DNA of 64,000 nt, from contig CM068371.1 in assembly GCA_034769895.1 (NCBI GenBank), positions 405,153,969 to 405,217,968 on the forward strand. Direction: 5' to 3'. A program made the position numbers and the translations under genes. Below are positions 24,260 through 35,535 of this stretch, piece after piece. The notes under the pieces were generated by a model, which had not been told where the DNA came from, searched no databases, and saw only the letters and a list, made by a program, of their open reading frames with translations. Every line of letters starts with the position of its first letter. Positions within the stretch are counted from its first letter, which is position 1. This DNA is from Magicicada septendecula. Taxonomy: Eukaryota > Arthropoda > Insecta > Hemiptera > Cicadidae.

Positions 24260-26236
24260 ATGAACAGGGCATCATCATTAAGGCGGACGAAGGAGGCCGA
24301 AAAAGAAATCAGAGCAGAAGAGAAGGAAGTGACTTCGGTCGAAGACGCCGAACAAATGTTACCTCCCGCGGGACCAGTCAAACCCGTACAGCCAGAGGAT
24401 CAACCGGAGAAACCCGCACGACCAGAGGACGGAAGTTTACTGGAAATAATGAGGGCAATAACATCATTAAAGGAAGATTTCGGAGGAGAATTAAATAAAA
24501 CGAACAATAATATAACGTCATTAAAGGAAGATAACCGGAAGAATATGGAAAAAACGAACGAAAATATAGCATCATTAAATGAAAAATTGGACAAAAATAA
24601 AGAGGAAATTAATGAGAAATTTAACAGGAACAGCCAGCAAATGGTCGAAAATAATAAGGAAATGGCAGTGAACATGGAGAACTTAAAGGAAGAGTTGAAA
24701 CTGGACAACCAGAAAAACTTGGAGGAGTTGAAGGAAGAGTTGAGCAGAACTATTAAAAATAATAATGAGCGGATTAATAAGAAGATCGAGAAGGAGATGT
24801 CCGAGATACACGGGAAATGGGAAGATACGAACAGTGAAATACAACAAACGAAGGAAGACTTCAGAGAACGGATGACCAACCTGGAAGAAGACAGCCAGAT
24901 CCGAATAGAGTCGATAAAAACGACAACCGACCAAAATATAAAACAGGTACGGACAGATTTTGGAGAGAAGTGCCGGGAGATCGACACCGCCGTAAGCGAG
25001 GTTCGTGGACAAGGCCAGCAAAACAAAAATAAAATTGAGGAAATCCAGCAACGGGAGATTGCTAAAATCAGGGAGGAGTTAGAAATAATTAATAACAGAC
25101 CGCCAATAATGACGCAGTACCAACACATGGACAACCGGGAAGTGATCAACTTTAAACAACACCGGCGAAACCCAATGGAGTTTTTAGAAAGAGTAGACGA
25201 GCAGCTGGCCAAAACTCGGGAGAACAGGTGGACCATTATCCGAGGCTACTTAGACGAGTATTTTCGAGATATCAACGATAATTGGTGGACGGCCACAAGA
25301 CACGACCTCACGAATTATGAACAATTCAAAGATATATTCAAAAGGAAATACTGGTCGGAGGCAACACAGAACATCGTGCGGGACAGTATATGTTTCGGCA
25401 GATACGACGCCACCAGAGGGACAACTTTTACTGCATATTTCTTCGGTAAAGTCTGCCTAGCAAGGAACCTGGAACCGAAGATCCCAGAAGAAAGTTTGGT
25501 GACGAAACTTGCTTTTCATTACGAGGAAGGTGTCTCCAGAGCGCGACTAGGTAGCCAAATCAAAACTATACAATCCATGGCAGCCCCGCTGGAAGATTAC
25601 GAGAGAGAACGTTATTATCGTAGGAGCCGACAGCGGGACGACAGGGGCGAAAACAAAAATTTTCACAACGGTTACCAGAATAATAACAACAATTACCGGT
25701 ACAATTATAATAACCGTAACCAGGTGAATAACACACCTAACGAGCCGCTGAATAGACATACCAATAATCCGGCTAGCCAACAAAATAACAGTTATAACAA
25801 TAATAATAGGCCAAACAACACAAACAATAAATACAACCGGCCAAATAATACGCATCAACCATATAGGCCAAATAACGCCAATTACAACCGGCCAAATTAC
25901 AATAACAACCCGAGTGACAATAGAAATCGCAATAATAACGATCGTAACTATCGTCAAGTGCATTACGTGAGGGTCGAAAGCGACGGAAGAAATAGGTCGT
26001 ACTATCAGGGACGACGAAGTGCCGACCGGAATGCATATGGACACCGGTACAGTGATCATAATTACGGACGTGACACCAGAACCAACACGGGCCGAAGTCG
26101 AAGCCAACAAGTGTATAGGCGTGACCGGTACGAAGAGGATCACAACCAGCCTGAACCCCGACCGTCAACGAGCGGAAGTCCGCCAACAAATCAACAAGAT
26201 GATCGTAACAATCAGTCCGAGATGACGTTAAACTAG
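24260..26236 (+). CDS. gag: Gag protein of the LTR retrotransposon
   Basis: A 658-residue intact frame. Gag forms the particle that packages the element RNA. The first ~60 residues are charged and proline-rich (PVKPVQPEDQPEKPARPEDG). Residues ~65-285 are a long coiled coil of K/E/N-rich heptads. Residues ~290-455 look like a retrotransposon capsid domain: PMEFLERVDEQLAKTRENRW, GYLDEYFRDINDNWW, and FKDIFKRKYWSEATQNIVRD. The C-terminal ~190 residues are extremely Asn/Arg/Tyr-rich, with runs such as NYRYNYNNRNQ. They contain no CCHC zinc knuckle, so RNA binding probably relies on this basic low-complexity tail. The ATG at 24260 is the first in frame, 74 bases after the LTR. The frame ends TAG at 26234-26236, directly after a slippery heptamer leading into pol. 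Confidence 0.9.
   Translation: MNRASSLRRTKEAEKEIRAEEKEVTSVEDAEQMLPPAGPVKPVQPEDQPEKPARPEDGSLLEIMRAITSLKEDFGGELNKTNNNITSLKEDNRKNMEKTNENIASLNEKLDKNKEEINEKFNRNSQQMVENNKEMAVNMENLKEELKLDNQKNLEELKEELSRTIKNNNERINKKIEKEMSEIHGKWEDTNSEIQQTKEDFRERMTNLEEDSQIRIESIKTTTDQNIKQVRTDFGEKCREIDTAVSEVRGQGQQNKNKIEEIQQREIAKIREELEIINNRPPIMTQYQHMDNREVINFKQHRRNPMEFLERVDEQLAKTRENRWTIIRGYLDEYFRDINDNWWTATRHDLTNYEQFKDIFKRKYWSEATQNIVRDSICFGRYDATRGTTFTAYFFGKVCLARNLEPKIPEESLVTKLAFHYEEGVSRARLGSQIKTIQSMAAPLEDYERERYYRRSRQRDDRGENKNFHNGYQNNNNNYRYNYNNRNQVNNTPNEPLNRHTNNPASQQNNSYNNNNRPNNTNNKYNRPNNTHQPYRPNNANYNRPNYNNNPSDNRNRNNNDRNYRQVHYVRVESDGRNRSYYQGRRSADRNAYGHRYSDHNYGRDTRTNTGRSRSQQVYRRDRYEEDHNQPEPRPSTSGSPPTNQQDDRNNQSEMTLN
26227..26236 (+). 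promoter_or_regulatory. Probable -1 ribosomal frameshift site (GTTAAAC then TAG)
   Basis: In the gag frame the codons read G TTA AAC TAG, so GTTAAAC is in exact X-XXY-YYZ register and abuts the gag stop. A -1 slip continues into the pol frame, open from here to 27469. GUUAAAC is a known functional slip site in arteriviruses (established). Its use here is inference, and I did not verify a downstream pseudoknot or stem. Confidence 0.7.
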
Positions 26237-27471
26237 GAGCGGCAGTGAAAAAGCTACTTATACCCTCACTGAACCATTCTATTGGGTTAAATCGCAACGT
26301 TATACAAACTAACGGCGAACGCACAATTACAATAGTGCGAAATAATTATCTGAAAAATACTGTAGAGGAATTGCTCGAAGAAGGTAACAACCAATCTGAT
26401 AATAAACATAACGAAATTGCTTATATTTCAACGCAAGTCAACGGAGTACCAGCACAAATTATGATGGACACTGGATCCAATATTTCGTTAATCGACAGTA
26501 TCGAGCTTCAAAAAATCCAAGAAGCGAGTAGGACAATTATACTTACGCTACCCATCAGCAACATTGTCCTTGTAGGAGCGACAGGACGGCAAAATAGAAC
26601 CGTCCGAAAACAAGTGCAACTCGAACTGACAAGCAACGGACAAACCGTGACAATGACGTTTTTAGTAGCCAGTGGATTGCCATTCAGGATGCTAATTGGT
26701 TGCGACATGCTGCGCCAGTACTCTGCAATAATTGACCTGAGCAAATACAAACTTATTTTGAAGAAAGGTGACATACAGTGGATAACCGAACTGACCAATA
26801 GTGATGAAATCCAGCCAAATAAAACCATGTACCATATCCAAAAATACAGAAATACTGGAGAGCATATACTGAATAATGGAATTTATGACGAGACCGACAA
26901 TGAAGAACTATGGCAAGAAAAAATCGAAGAAATCCGAACTTTCCAGAGAGAGAAAACGAGCGCACAATTAACCGTTCAACAAGCTGAACAACTGATAGAA
27001 GTGTATAACCGCTACAAGCACGTATTTTCAAATACACCTGGAAAGGTCAGAGATTATCAGTGCGAGATTCAATTCCGAGAGCCTGTCAACTTGATAAAAA
27101 AATCTTACCCGATCGCATTTTCATTAAAGGAGGCGGTGAGAACAGAAATCAATCGATTAATAGCAGAAGACATAATTGAACCAAGCTACTCACCCTACAC
27201 CAGTCCTATCCTTGCAGTTCCAAAGAAACACGGGAAGGTTAGAATATGTCTAGACGCCCGTGAGATCAATAAACACATAATAAATGATCGTACATCCCCA
27301 GGAGAAATAGAAGAGATCCTGAAAAATTCTATGGAACCAAATTCATCAGTATATGGGACACTGTCTGCGGCTATTGGCAGGTTGAATTACACCCATCCAG
27401 TAGAAAGTACATGGCGTTTATATTTGAAGGACGGAACTTCCAATTCAAAAGATTACCCTTCGGATTGGTGA
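26227..27471 (+). pseudogene. pol: Pol, first part: protease and RT N-terminus (frame broken)
   Basis: This frame is -1 relative to gag and has no ATG near its start, so it should be made as a Gag-Pol fusion by frameshifting. The aspartic protease shows the active site MMDTGSNISLID (Asp codon at 26467) and the second hallmark near LIGCDMLRQYSAIID. The RT begins with PYTSPILAVPKKHGKVRICL and DAREINKHIINDRTSPGEIE, the fingers region of Gypsy-type RT. Near 27361-27368 the frame stops matching RT and runs on in the wrong phase to a TGA at 27469-27471. The RT continues in another frame from about 27363. The net change is not a multiple of three, and it removes the segment that should carry the first catalytic Asp (motif A). 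A small deletion is the simplest explanation. Confidence 0.85.
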
Positions 27472-29624
27472 ATTCGGTAGCAGTATTTGTAAAAATTATG
27501 GACCAGATACTTGGACCAGATGCATTACAGTTTACAACAGTCTATGTAGACGACTTATTAATAACTTCAGATGTGTGGGACGAACATTGTCACAGAGTAG
27601 AATATGTGCTGAAAAAACTATCAAATAACCATATAACCCTCAAACTGGAAAAATCCAAATTTTTATCTGATGAAGTGCAATTTTTAGGATTCAACTTGTC
27701 TGGAAATGGGATAACACCATCACAAGAAAAGGTGGAGTGCATACAGAAGTTTCCAACACCAAAAAATAAGAAACAACTCCAATCATTTCTCGGTCTATGC
27801 AATTATTACCGAAAGTTCCAAAAGAATTATTCTGAAATGACAGCCAAATTTTCACACCAACTGTCATCTAAGAACAAATGGACGTGGGGAGTCGAACAAG
27901 ACACAACACCCCAACTGATTAAAAACAAATTCATTGAGTCAGTAATGTTACGTCATCCTAATTTTACTAAACCATTTTATTTAAATTGCGACGCCAGTGA
28001 CGTTAGCCTTGGATCCGTTTTGTACCAGGAGGATGAAGAGGGAAATCATTGTGTGATCAGTTTCGCAAGTAGAGTGCTAAACAGCAGTGAAAGAAATTAT
28101 AACGTTACTGAGAAGGAATTGCTGAGCGTTGTATTCTCATGTAGAAAATATAGAACCTACATATTGGGGTACCCGATTACAGTGAGGACTGACCACAAGT
28201 CCATATCATTCCTTAGAAATTGTAAGTTAAGTCATGGAAGATTGACTAGATGGAGTTTGGTATTGCAGGAGTATGATCTAAATTGGGAATACATCCCAGG
28301 CAAGAAAAATGTTGTACCAGATACCCTGTCCAGAGTAAACATTAAAGATCAGACGTACGAAGGAGAAAAGGAAACTGTTATCAAAATATACCATATAATT
28401 AAAAGCATGACTGACTTGGCCAACATTATGAAAGAGATGGAACGACAACAAGCACAAGATCCCAAACTAAGCAAAATTCTATCACGCTTAACAGACAAAG
28501 ATGACCACATATCCCAATATTACTGCAAACACCAAGGGATACTTTTCATAAAACCACAAGATAAATTCGTAACATGGAAAATAGCAATACCTCAAGCCAC
28601 AGAGAAAGACCTAATTCTCGATTATCATGAGAGATATGGGCACATGGGCGCATCAAAAGTGGTAAAAGCCTTACAAGAGCATGTATACATGAAGGATGCT
28701 AACAGAAAGGTAAGGAAATATATAAAGCAATGTCACATATGCCAACTACTGAAGGTCAACAATAACAGAAAGGAGGGCACCATGATACCTATAACCACAT
28801 CTTGTAAATTGGAGAAAGTCTTCGTTGACATATGCGGACCATTTCCGCGGAGTGGAGGAAAACACCAATACAAATACCTCATTATTGTATTTGACCACTA
28901 CACAAGGTTCACAAAGCTTTTCCCCATCAATCGTGCCACAACCCAGAAAATTTTAAAATTAATACTAGAACCATACATTAGTGAAGTGGGAATACCCAAA
29001 TGCATCATTACCGATCATGGAACGCAATTCAAGGGACGAAGATGGAAGAACACTTTACTAACTCATGGAATAAAAACATACAAGACATCAGTGTACCATC
29101 CCAGCAGCAACCCTGCAGAGCGAGTCTTGAGAGAAGTGGGGAGAACTCTCCGTACATATTGTTACGAGCAACACAATGAATGGTCTACATGCATACCAGC
29201 AGTCGAAAACTTTATAAATTTATCGCACCACCAGTTTATTGAAACAACACCATATGCTGCAATGTTCCAAAAACCACCACCTAGAGAGATTACTCCTCTA
29301 ATTCAATTTCCAAATGGAGAAGAATATCAGTTCAATGACGTGCAATTTCATAATAAAATACTAGAAAAGACTGATAAAATCAGAGAAAAATATAAGCAAA
29401 TGCAACCGAAACCCATACAATATCAGATTGGAGAGCAAATATTACTTAAAAACAGAGGATTACCAAGCACCATGGAAGGGATAGCCAAGAAGCTATTGTT
29501 ACTGTACACAGGACCCTACATAGTAAGCAAAGACAACCGAAATAATACATATGAGATCGTAGACCCAAAGACGCAAAGAATAAAGGGGATATTTAACCAA
29601 ACCTCTATGAAAAAATATTATTAA
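27363..29624 (+). pseudogene. pol: Pol, second part: RT palm, RNase H and integrase
   Basis: Open from about 27363 to the stop after 29624 (first ATG 27411, then 737 codons). Counting from that ATG: RT text FQFKRLPFGLVNSVAVF and the catalytic YVDD at residues 45-48; the thumb/connection to ~180; RNase H with Asp194 (LNCDAS), Glu236 (TEKELLSVV), Asp261 (RTDHKS) and a later Asp304. The integrase zinc finger has His406, His411, Cys441 and Cys444. The integrase core has Asp473 (FVDICGP), Asp535 (ITDHGTQFKG) and Glu570 (NPAERV), so the DDE triad is present. A GPY/F-like YTGPYIV lies near the end and there is no chromodomain. These domains are intact but separated from protease and RT fingers by the frame break, so normal Pol cannot form from this copy. 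Confidence 0.9.
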
Positions 29625-29627
29625 AAA

Positions 29628-30090
29628 CGAAAAAAAAAATACCGAAACCAATTAATAAATAACTAGTGTTAAACAGTAAGAAAAATCAACAAAACAAATG
29701 ATAAAAAGGTCATGTATACCATACACACTAATAATATCGAATCACTAAGAGCTAGAGAGTGTGAATAAAGGAAAAGGAATATAATTTGAAATAATGTATT
29801 GTATAAACTAAATAATAATAATGTGGAGAATCCTACAAATGATATTTATTTTATAGTCGCACTAAGACTACTTGTATAATTTTATAATGATTGACTGTAG
29901 ATAAGTCCAGCAATCAAATGTGTCTTTTACGGCGGAGCAATGGAGTCAAAAGTACCCCTCCGATCCGATTCAATATAATGTTAGGGAAAAAATGTTAGGG
30001 AATTAGATATCAAAGGGATAAGAACATTAAACTAAAATACGATACAAAGATCAAGAAGAATACTGACACTCAAAAATAATAAGAGTCTAT
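29628..30090 (+). other. Untranslated interior between pol and the 3' LTR
   Basis: 463 AT-rich bases with no env or other frame. The bases just before the LTR (AAAAATAATAAGAGTCTAT) are only loosely purine-rich, so the polypurine tract is not obvious. Confidence 0.6.
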
Positions 30091-33000
30091 TGCTCTATCA
30101 AAACGAAATTAATTTGTACAAGTATAACGTAAATTGTTTATAAAAAGAGAACAATAATATATTCCAGTTTTACTGAACGAATCAAACTCACAAACGATTT
30201 TCACTGCTGCACTACACAAAAGAGTTATAAATATTGTAATGGTACATATCTTCACATAACAATAATGAAGAAAACATGACAAGATAAATTGTTTAATCAT
30301 TAACACTAAAATAAAAAAGGGATGAATCAGAGATTACAGGAATGGGTAACTCAAAATAATAACACGATCAGACATATCCAGGTAGTCAGAACAATAACCT
30401 CTAATAATAAAGAAGTAACAAACAAACAAACCAAATGTTAAATACAGTAATACATGGCGATTTAACCTGAGTAGCCCAATAGATGGTAAGTGAGAGAGTA
30501 GAACTAGCCCCGTAAACCAAGAATAATATAAATAATGACAACTGTAAGTGAACTAGAACTAGCCACCACACTACCACAAGAGTGTAGTAATAATAAGAAT
30601 AATAATGAACAAAGAATTAGCATGGAAGTGTGAAAGTATAATCAGCAACAACACCAAGGAAGTGACACGTTAACGATGGCAAAATAAAGTGAGCCCAGAA
30701 AGAATACAAAACTAATGTTAAACCAATGAAAAAGACTAACTAATGAAAATTGTATATGGTAATAATAAATGTAAAGACAGACAAGTTAAAAATATTAATT
30801 GTTAAGGACTTGAGATGTAGAAGGGTACACTAACCCAAACAAATAGAGTAAACTAGGACAAATCACATTAGCACGACACAAACATATCATGTATAGTCAA
30901 ACCACACAGACTGAGAGATTATAAATTGTAAGGAGGATGAACATTTTAAAATAAATGTAAGAAAGAGAGTTTTAAATAAGCAATACACTAATCTTTACCC
31001 ACCAGTAACCCTAAAACAAGATTGAGTGCAAACTGTTAGTGTTAATACCCCGAAGTGAGAATAAACCCCATTAAAAAGTGATAAACACGGATAAAACCGT
31101 AATCAAAGTTTATAAGTGCATAAACTACGTTATAAGTTATAAATGAGTGAGATCTGACAATGGTCAAACGCAGGAAGGACTGTGACAGTTGAGAGGCCAA
31201 TGTGAGTGGACACCCAAAATGTAACTAAATAAACTAATAGTGTTAAAATTAAGTTAGCTTTAGTGATAACTGATTATCATGGTTTTAAATGTGTGTCAAT
31301 TAATGTAACAAGTGACTATAAAGATTATTAGGAAAGTAAGAAAGATAGACTATCAGTGTGTCAATTCACCATATAGAAAATGTCAGTAATATTAAGGGAT
31401 AAAAACAATGAATAACCATGATAAGAGTTAATAAGACATAGTGAAATGGTATTAGGTACCATTAGTTAATAAAACAGTGTCAGATAAGCTTAGTAATAAG
31501 GATTTTCTATAATAATCAAAATAATTAATTAAGGTTTATATGTTTGTTTTCTTTTAATGATACTATAAAATAATTATTACCCACTGAAGAGTATGAGTGG
31601 ATAATAAAAGGTAAATAATTACGTTTTAATGAGTAAGATTTATATTTCAAGAGAATTATGTTTTAATGAATAAAAATTATATCTATGAGAATTGTTAAAA
31701 CCATAAGATGCTATGTTATATGATGCAATAAACAAGAAACAAAATAAATACAGTCAGATACAATGACACTAAAAGGCAGTTATGACAGTATACAGATTAA
31801 CATATGAAACCAATAAAATCACACACAATTACTAGAACAGACATAAACATTGAGCAAATAAACAGAATCATGTATTAAAACAATCAGGACCCATACAAGG
31901 GGAGAATAAAATGTAATCCCAGTAATTAAAGAAAAAATAGTCAATTGCTATCTAAGCCTAGGCAGATTCCCAACAGTCAAACTACAAAAGACTTCAAATT
32001 TTAGAATTAAACACTGACATTAGTAAGACTAAGCCACATAAACTATGAAATACAATTAGACTATCATGTTAAGGCAGGAATAGTATGATAATAATGTAAA
32101 TTAAGAAAACAGTATAATTAAATAAAATCCACAAAACTGTCAAAATGTTGATACCTAAGTAAATACTGTAGTATTGGATGTCAAATTAATCCTTGAGCCA
32201 AAATATGAACAGTGGTAATAATACTTACTACTAAAAAGGGAGTACTGAAGATTAATTACATTTAGAAGATCTGTGACCATTTTAAATAAAAATTCAAATA
32301 TCTTAACAATGATCTCAAGCCAATTTCAGCCAATCAAAAATTGTGAGTTACCATGACAACAACCGTGTATTGACTAATTTTCAGTTAGGAACAATAATAA
32401 CTGTAGTGACGCTAAACTGGAGAGAAGCCACGCCGTGAAGGGCACAAATTTTTAACTCTAAAACAGTATAAGTGCCCATAAGTCGATGAAGAAGGGCCAG
32501 AATAACTGACGAGAGGACATTCCAACCAAACTATACCAAGGACCAGCGCGGAATTAATCTAGATGACCAAAAAATATATGGAATCCGACCAGAAGAAGAC
32601 GCCAACCATTCCCGAAGCCCAAGACTGAAGAAGGAAGAACCGACATCAACCCATTACATCACTTGGACGACTGACAATACATCTTTTATCTACTAACGTT
32701 GAGTATTGCTGATTTTTTTTTTTTTTTTTAAAAAAGACAAATTCTCTTTCACAAAATTATAACTAAATGATAAAACTCTCACTATCACTGAAGGTATTTT
32801 CAAGGATTGATAAAATAAAAATTAACTTTGTAAACACTGAATGACCAAATGATAACCTATGTATACACCAACGACACTGTCACAATTCAACACCACAATA
32901 TTTAATTTATAGTAAACCTTGTTTAATTTTAATGATCACGTACTTTAAATGATATGTTCTAATTTTGTTATCTTGTTAGATAACCCTCTGTTTCGTACTT

Positions 33001-33563
33001 AAAAGAACCCTATAGGCAGATTTATTTTGTAAAATAATAACCACACTGTCTTGCAGCTAATATAAACATTGTACTGCCAACCCAGCGATCCGCTGATTGA
33101 GCGAATATTGCCGAGGCTAAAATCATTGTATAAATTATTAATTTTATGAAGCGTTAACAAAAAATAACCAGTAAAAAGCCTAATAAAAGAGTGTGTACCG
33201 ATAACAACTGTCCATTATTTACTTGTAAAGAATATTATGCATGTTTTGTTTACTAGCAGTGGGTCAACATAACCAACGTTGTCTCAAGTTGGCAATACGT
33301 TTCCCCCACTCAGATTAGAATCAGTAACAAGCCAGACGGCGAGCGATTCGAATTTACAATAGTGCAATATCAAACTATACAAATAAAAACTTTTGTTTTC
33401 ACGAAAAACAATTTGGCGCCTATCCGGAATAACGAAAGAGTGAGAAGGGACAGGTAAGGCACACAGGCTACCAGACGCTTCCGAACGACACCATTTACGT
33501 TCGCAAAACACATTACTAAAACTCCAATTCTAAAACTAATAGACCGAACATCCGATTATTACA
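30091..33563 (+). repeat. 3' long terminal repeat, ~3.47 kb
   Basis: Direct repeat of 20711-24185, starting TGCTCTATC and ending ATTACA. Differences I noted by eye include a changed GATAATAATAATAATTG tract near 30765, single substitutions scattered along the length, and the poly(T) length near 32714. The matching TATA-like and AATAAA sites lie at about 33129 and 33182. Confidence 0.93.
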
Positions 33564-35296
33564 ATATATTAAAGCAATACGAGTACCACTAATACAAGTT
33601 CATATTAATACTTGAGTACCACTTCCTAAGAACAGCTTTAATAAACTGGTATTACACACTGAATGTGTGCTGTTCATGTATAAGTCAGTGTTAGGTCTAG
33701 TAAGGATTAGGGAAAATTTCGTAAAATATTTGAAATGTGTAAACGTTTCTTTTTTTGTTTCCGAAATGTTTTATATGTTTATCGTGAAACTATTTTGTAA
33801 AATAAAATTTCACTGTTTCGAGAACTCTGACGAGACCTCTCCTTGTTTACAGCTGTAATACACCTTACATGAATACCAGCAGGACGACTAAAAAAACTGA
33901 AGTACAAAGAAACACGAGTGCAAAAGTCATCTTTTTCCGGCAATTGGAGCCACGACCGGATACTGAGACTCTTGTGGGAGAAGTTTCGCGACCAATCGTC
34001 TCCGCCTCGTTTCTCCTTCATTGGTTACTATTCGTTACGTTAGCAGTTTTCTATCGCACATCAATGGGACGTGCGAGAACAACACCGCATTTGTGGGAAC
34101 CTTTCATGTCCGCTCGCCGAATAGAGACGAACGTAATCGCATTTATGGGAGGGCTTTTATGGGTAAAAACTCCACTAAACCCATTTTCGTGTTCTACAAC
34201 CGAATAATACCACCACAATACGAACAAGACATAGAGTTTTTGAAAAGAAAACTGGCTACTTCATGAAATCCGGGAGTTAGAAACAATAACAATTACTCCC
34301 TTTTTGTACCACCGAGTAGTTTAGAATAGTGTGGGAGCCTGGTTCATACGACATTCAAGAAAAGTAGTGTGACCTGCGTAACTCTTCAGCAGCCCATTAA
34401 TTACCCCCAGGATGTTGTCCAAGAGGTACTCCATTTCCACAGGTTGTGTTGACTTGGGGGTTGTAAAACATACTTTAATTTTATGATGCGCTCAAGAATC
34501 GAATTCCCAACCTCTAGAGTATTATTAGCCATGGGCCACACGCATTGGTCTCCAAAGCGCCGAAAGTATTAGAAATTATTTTTAAAAACACACGCTACTT
34601 GATAGGCTATTAGGAAATCAATAGAATATAAAAAAATGTATAAGAATATTTAACAAACGGAAAAGTTCTCTTTCCCTACCATAAGCCAGTATGGTAGTTC
34701 TCTTCTCTTCTGTTACCCCAGTTAAGTTATGGCGACAGAGAGGGTTTCGAAGTGTTATTTGTTTTGTCCAGAACTGAATAGTTTCTTCATGGTCTACATG
34801 TTGTAATGGTTGAAAGACCATACTGAAAGCTGTCCGATATAAAACGTTCTCAGCCGTTGTTACTTTCAAAAACGTCCTCCAATCATCGCTTCCAGGTAGG
34901 AACATTTTTAGTTTACATATTGAATATTTAGACTACATGTTAGTTTCAATTATTACAGGCTTACAATTTATATTTTAATGATACGAGTTTTAGTAGCAGC
35001 GTTTGTTATTTTAACAATATTTGTTTTATAACTGTTACTGTAGCCTAATTCTTTTTATGTTTATGCCTACTTAAGAATTTCCCAAATCCGGGTCGAAACG
35101 TTAAAAGATAAAAGTGTATTGCGATTGAGACAGTCGTAGAGGACGTTTTACCATAGTCAACAACTTTGTTTCATCATCATCACAATTTCTGATTTGTTCC
35201 TCCTTCAGGATCACTCCACCTTTTTCTTGCCATATTGTGACTTATAGATAATTCCTGACGACCTCTGGAACTCAAAGAGTTCATCATACGATCAAT
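33564..35296. other. Unassigned sequence, no gene seen
   Basis: Frames at 33869-34207 (112 residues) and 34618-34905 (minus) show no recognisable domain. A loosely tRNA-like stretch lies on the minus strand near 34470-34540 but fails closer inspection. Confidence 0.3.
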
Positions 35297-35334
35297 GTGA
35301 TGTCTGTCTATTTATCTGACTAGACAGATATCAC
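35297..35334. repeat. Short hairpin, 14-bp arms
   Basis: GTGATGTCTGTCTA (35297-35310) faces TAGACAGATATCAC (35321-35334) with one mismatch. ACTAGACAG recurs just after it. Confidence 0.6.
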
Positions 35335-35535
35335 ATGACTAGACAGCTATATATTTATTTGATAAAAACAAATATACGATCATTTATTCCTACATCTGTT
35401 TATATCAAAGTCTAAATTAAATATATTAAGTCTGTACCGAATGGGTGTATTACTCATTCTATCTACTACGGAACACCCGGTAGTAGTTTAAGATTTTTTT
35501 ATAAACATGTTTTTGGTATCCAAGTCGCGTAAATG

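Larger units (their letters stand above)
20711..33563 (+). mobile_element. Ty3/Gypsy-type LTR retrotransposon, 12.85 kb, near-complete
   Basis: Two direct repeats of about 3.47 kb (20711-24185 and 30091-33563) flank a 5.9-kb interior. The interior has a tRNA primer site, gag, and a protease-RT-RNase H-integrase pol in that order. Integrase after RNase H with a C-terminal GPY/F-like YTGPYIV motif is the Ty3/Gypsy (Metaviridae) order. There is no env frame: only 463 bases lie between pol and the 3' LTR. By eye the LTRs differ at about 20 positions plus a few length changes, below 1%, so the insertion is recent. Pol is broken in the RT. I could not find matching target duplications: the 5' flank ends GTGAAGA and the 3' flank begins ATATATT. 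A clean polypurine tract is also not obvious. Confidence 0.93.

Noticed and set aside
24400-25236. Long minus-strand frames of 278, 198 and 183 residues opposite gag
   Set aside because: Antisense shadows of the codon-biased gag gene: Ser/Phe- and Val/Ile-rich low complexity without motifs.
29628-30090. A possible env gene of an infectious (errantivirus-like) element
   Set aside because: Only 463 bases remain before the 3' LTR and no frame of useful length exists.
33284-33511. 75-residue minus frame present identically at 23906-24133
   Set aside because: It is repeated because it lies in both LTRs; no motif and no sign of expression.
34470-34540. Possible tRNA-derived SINE on the minus strand (GGTTGGGAATTCGATTC, B-box-like)
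   Set aside because: No convincing A box at the right spacing and no cloverleaf; too weak to report.
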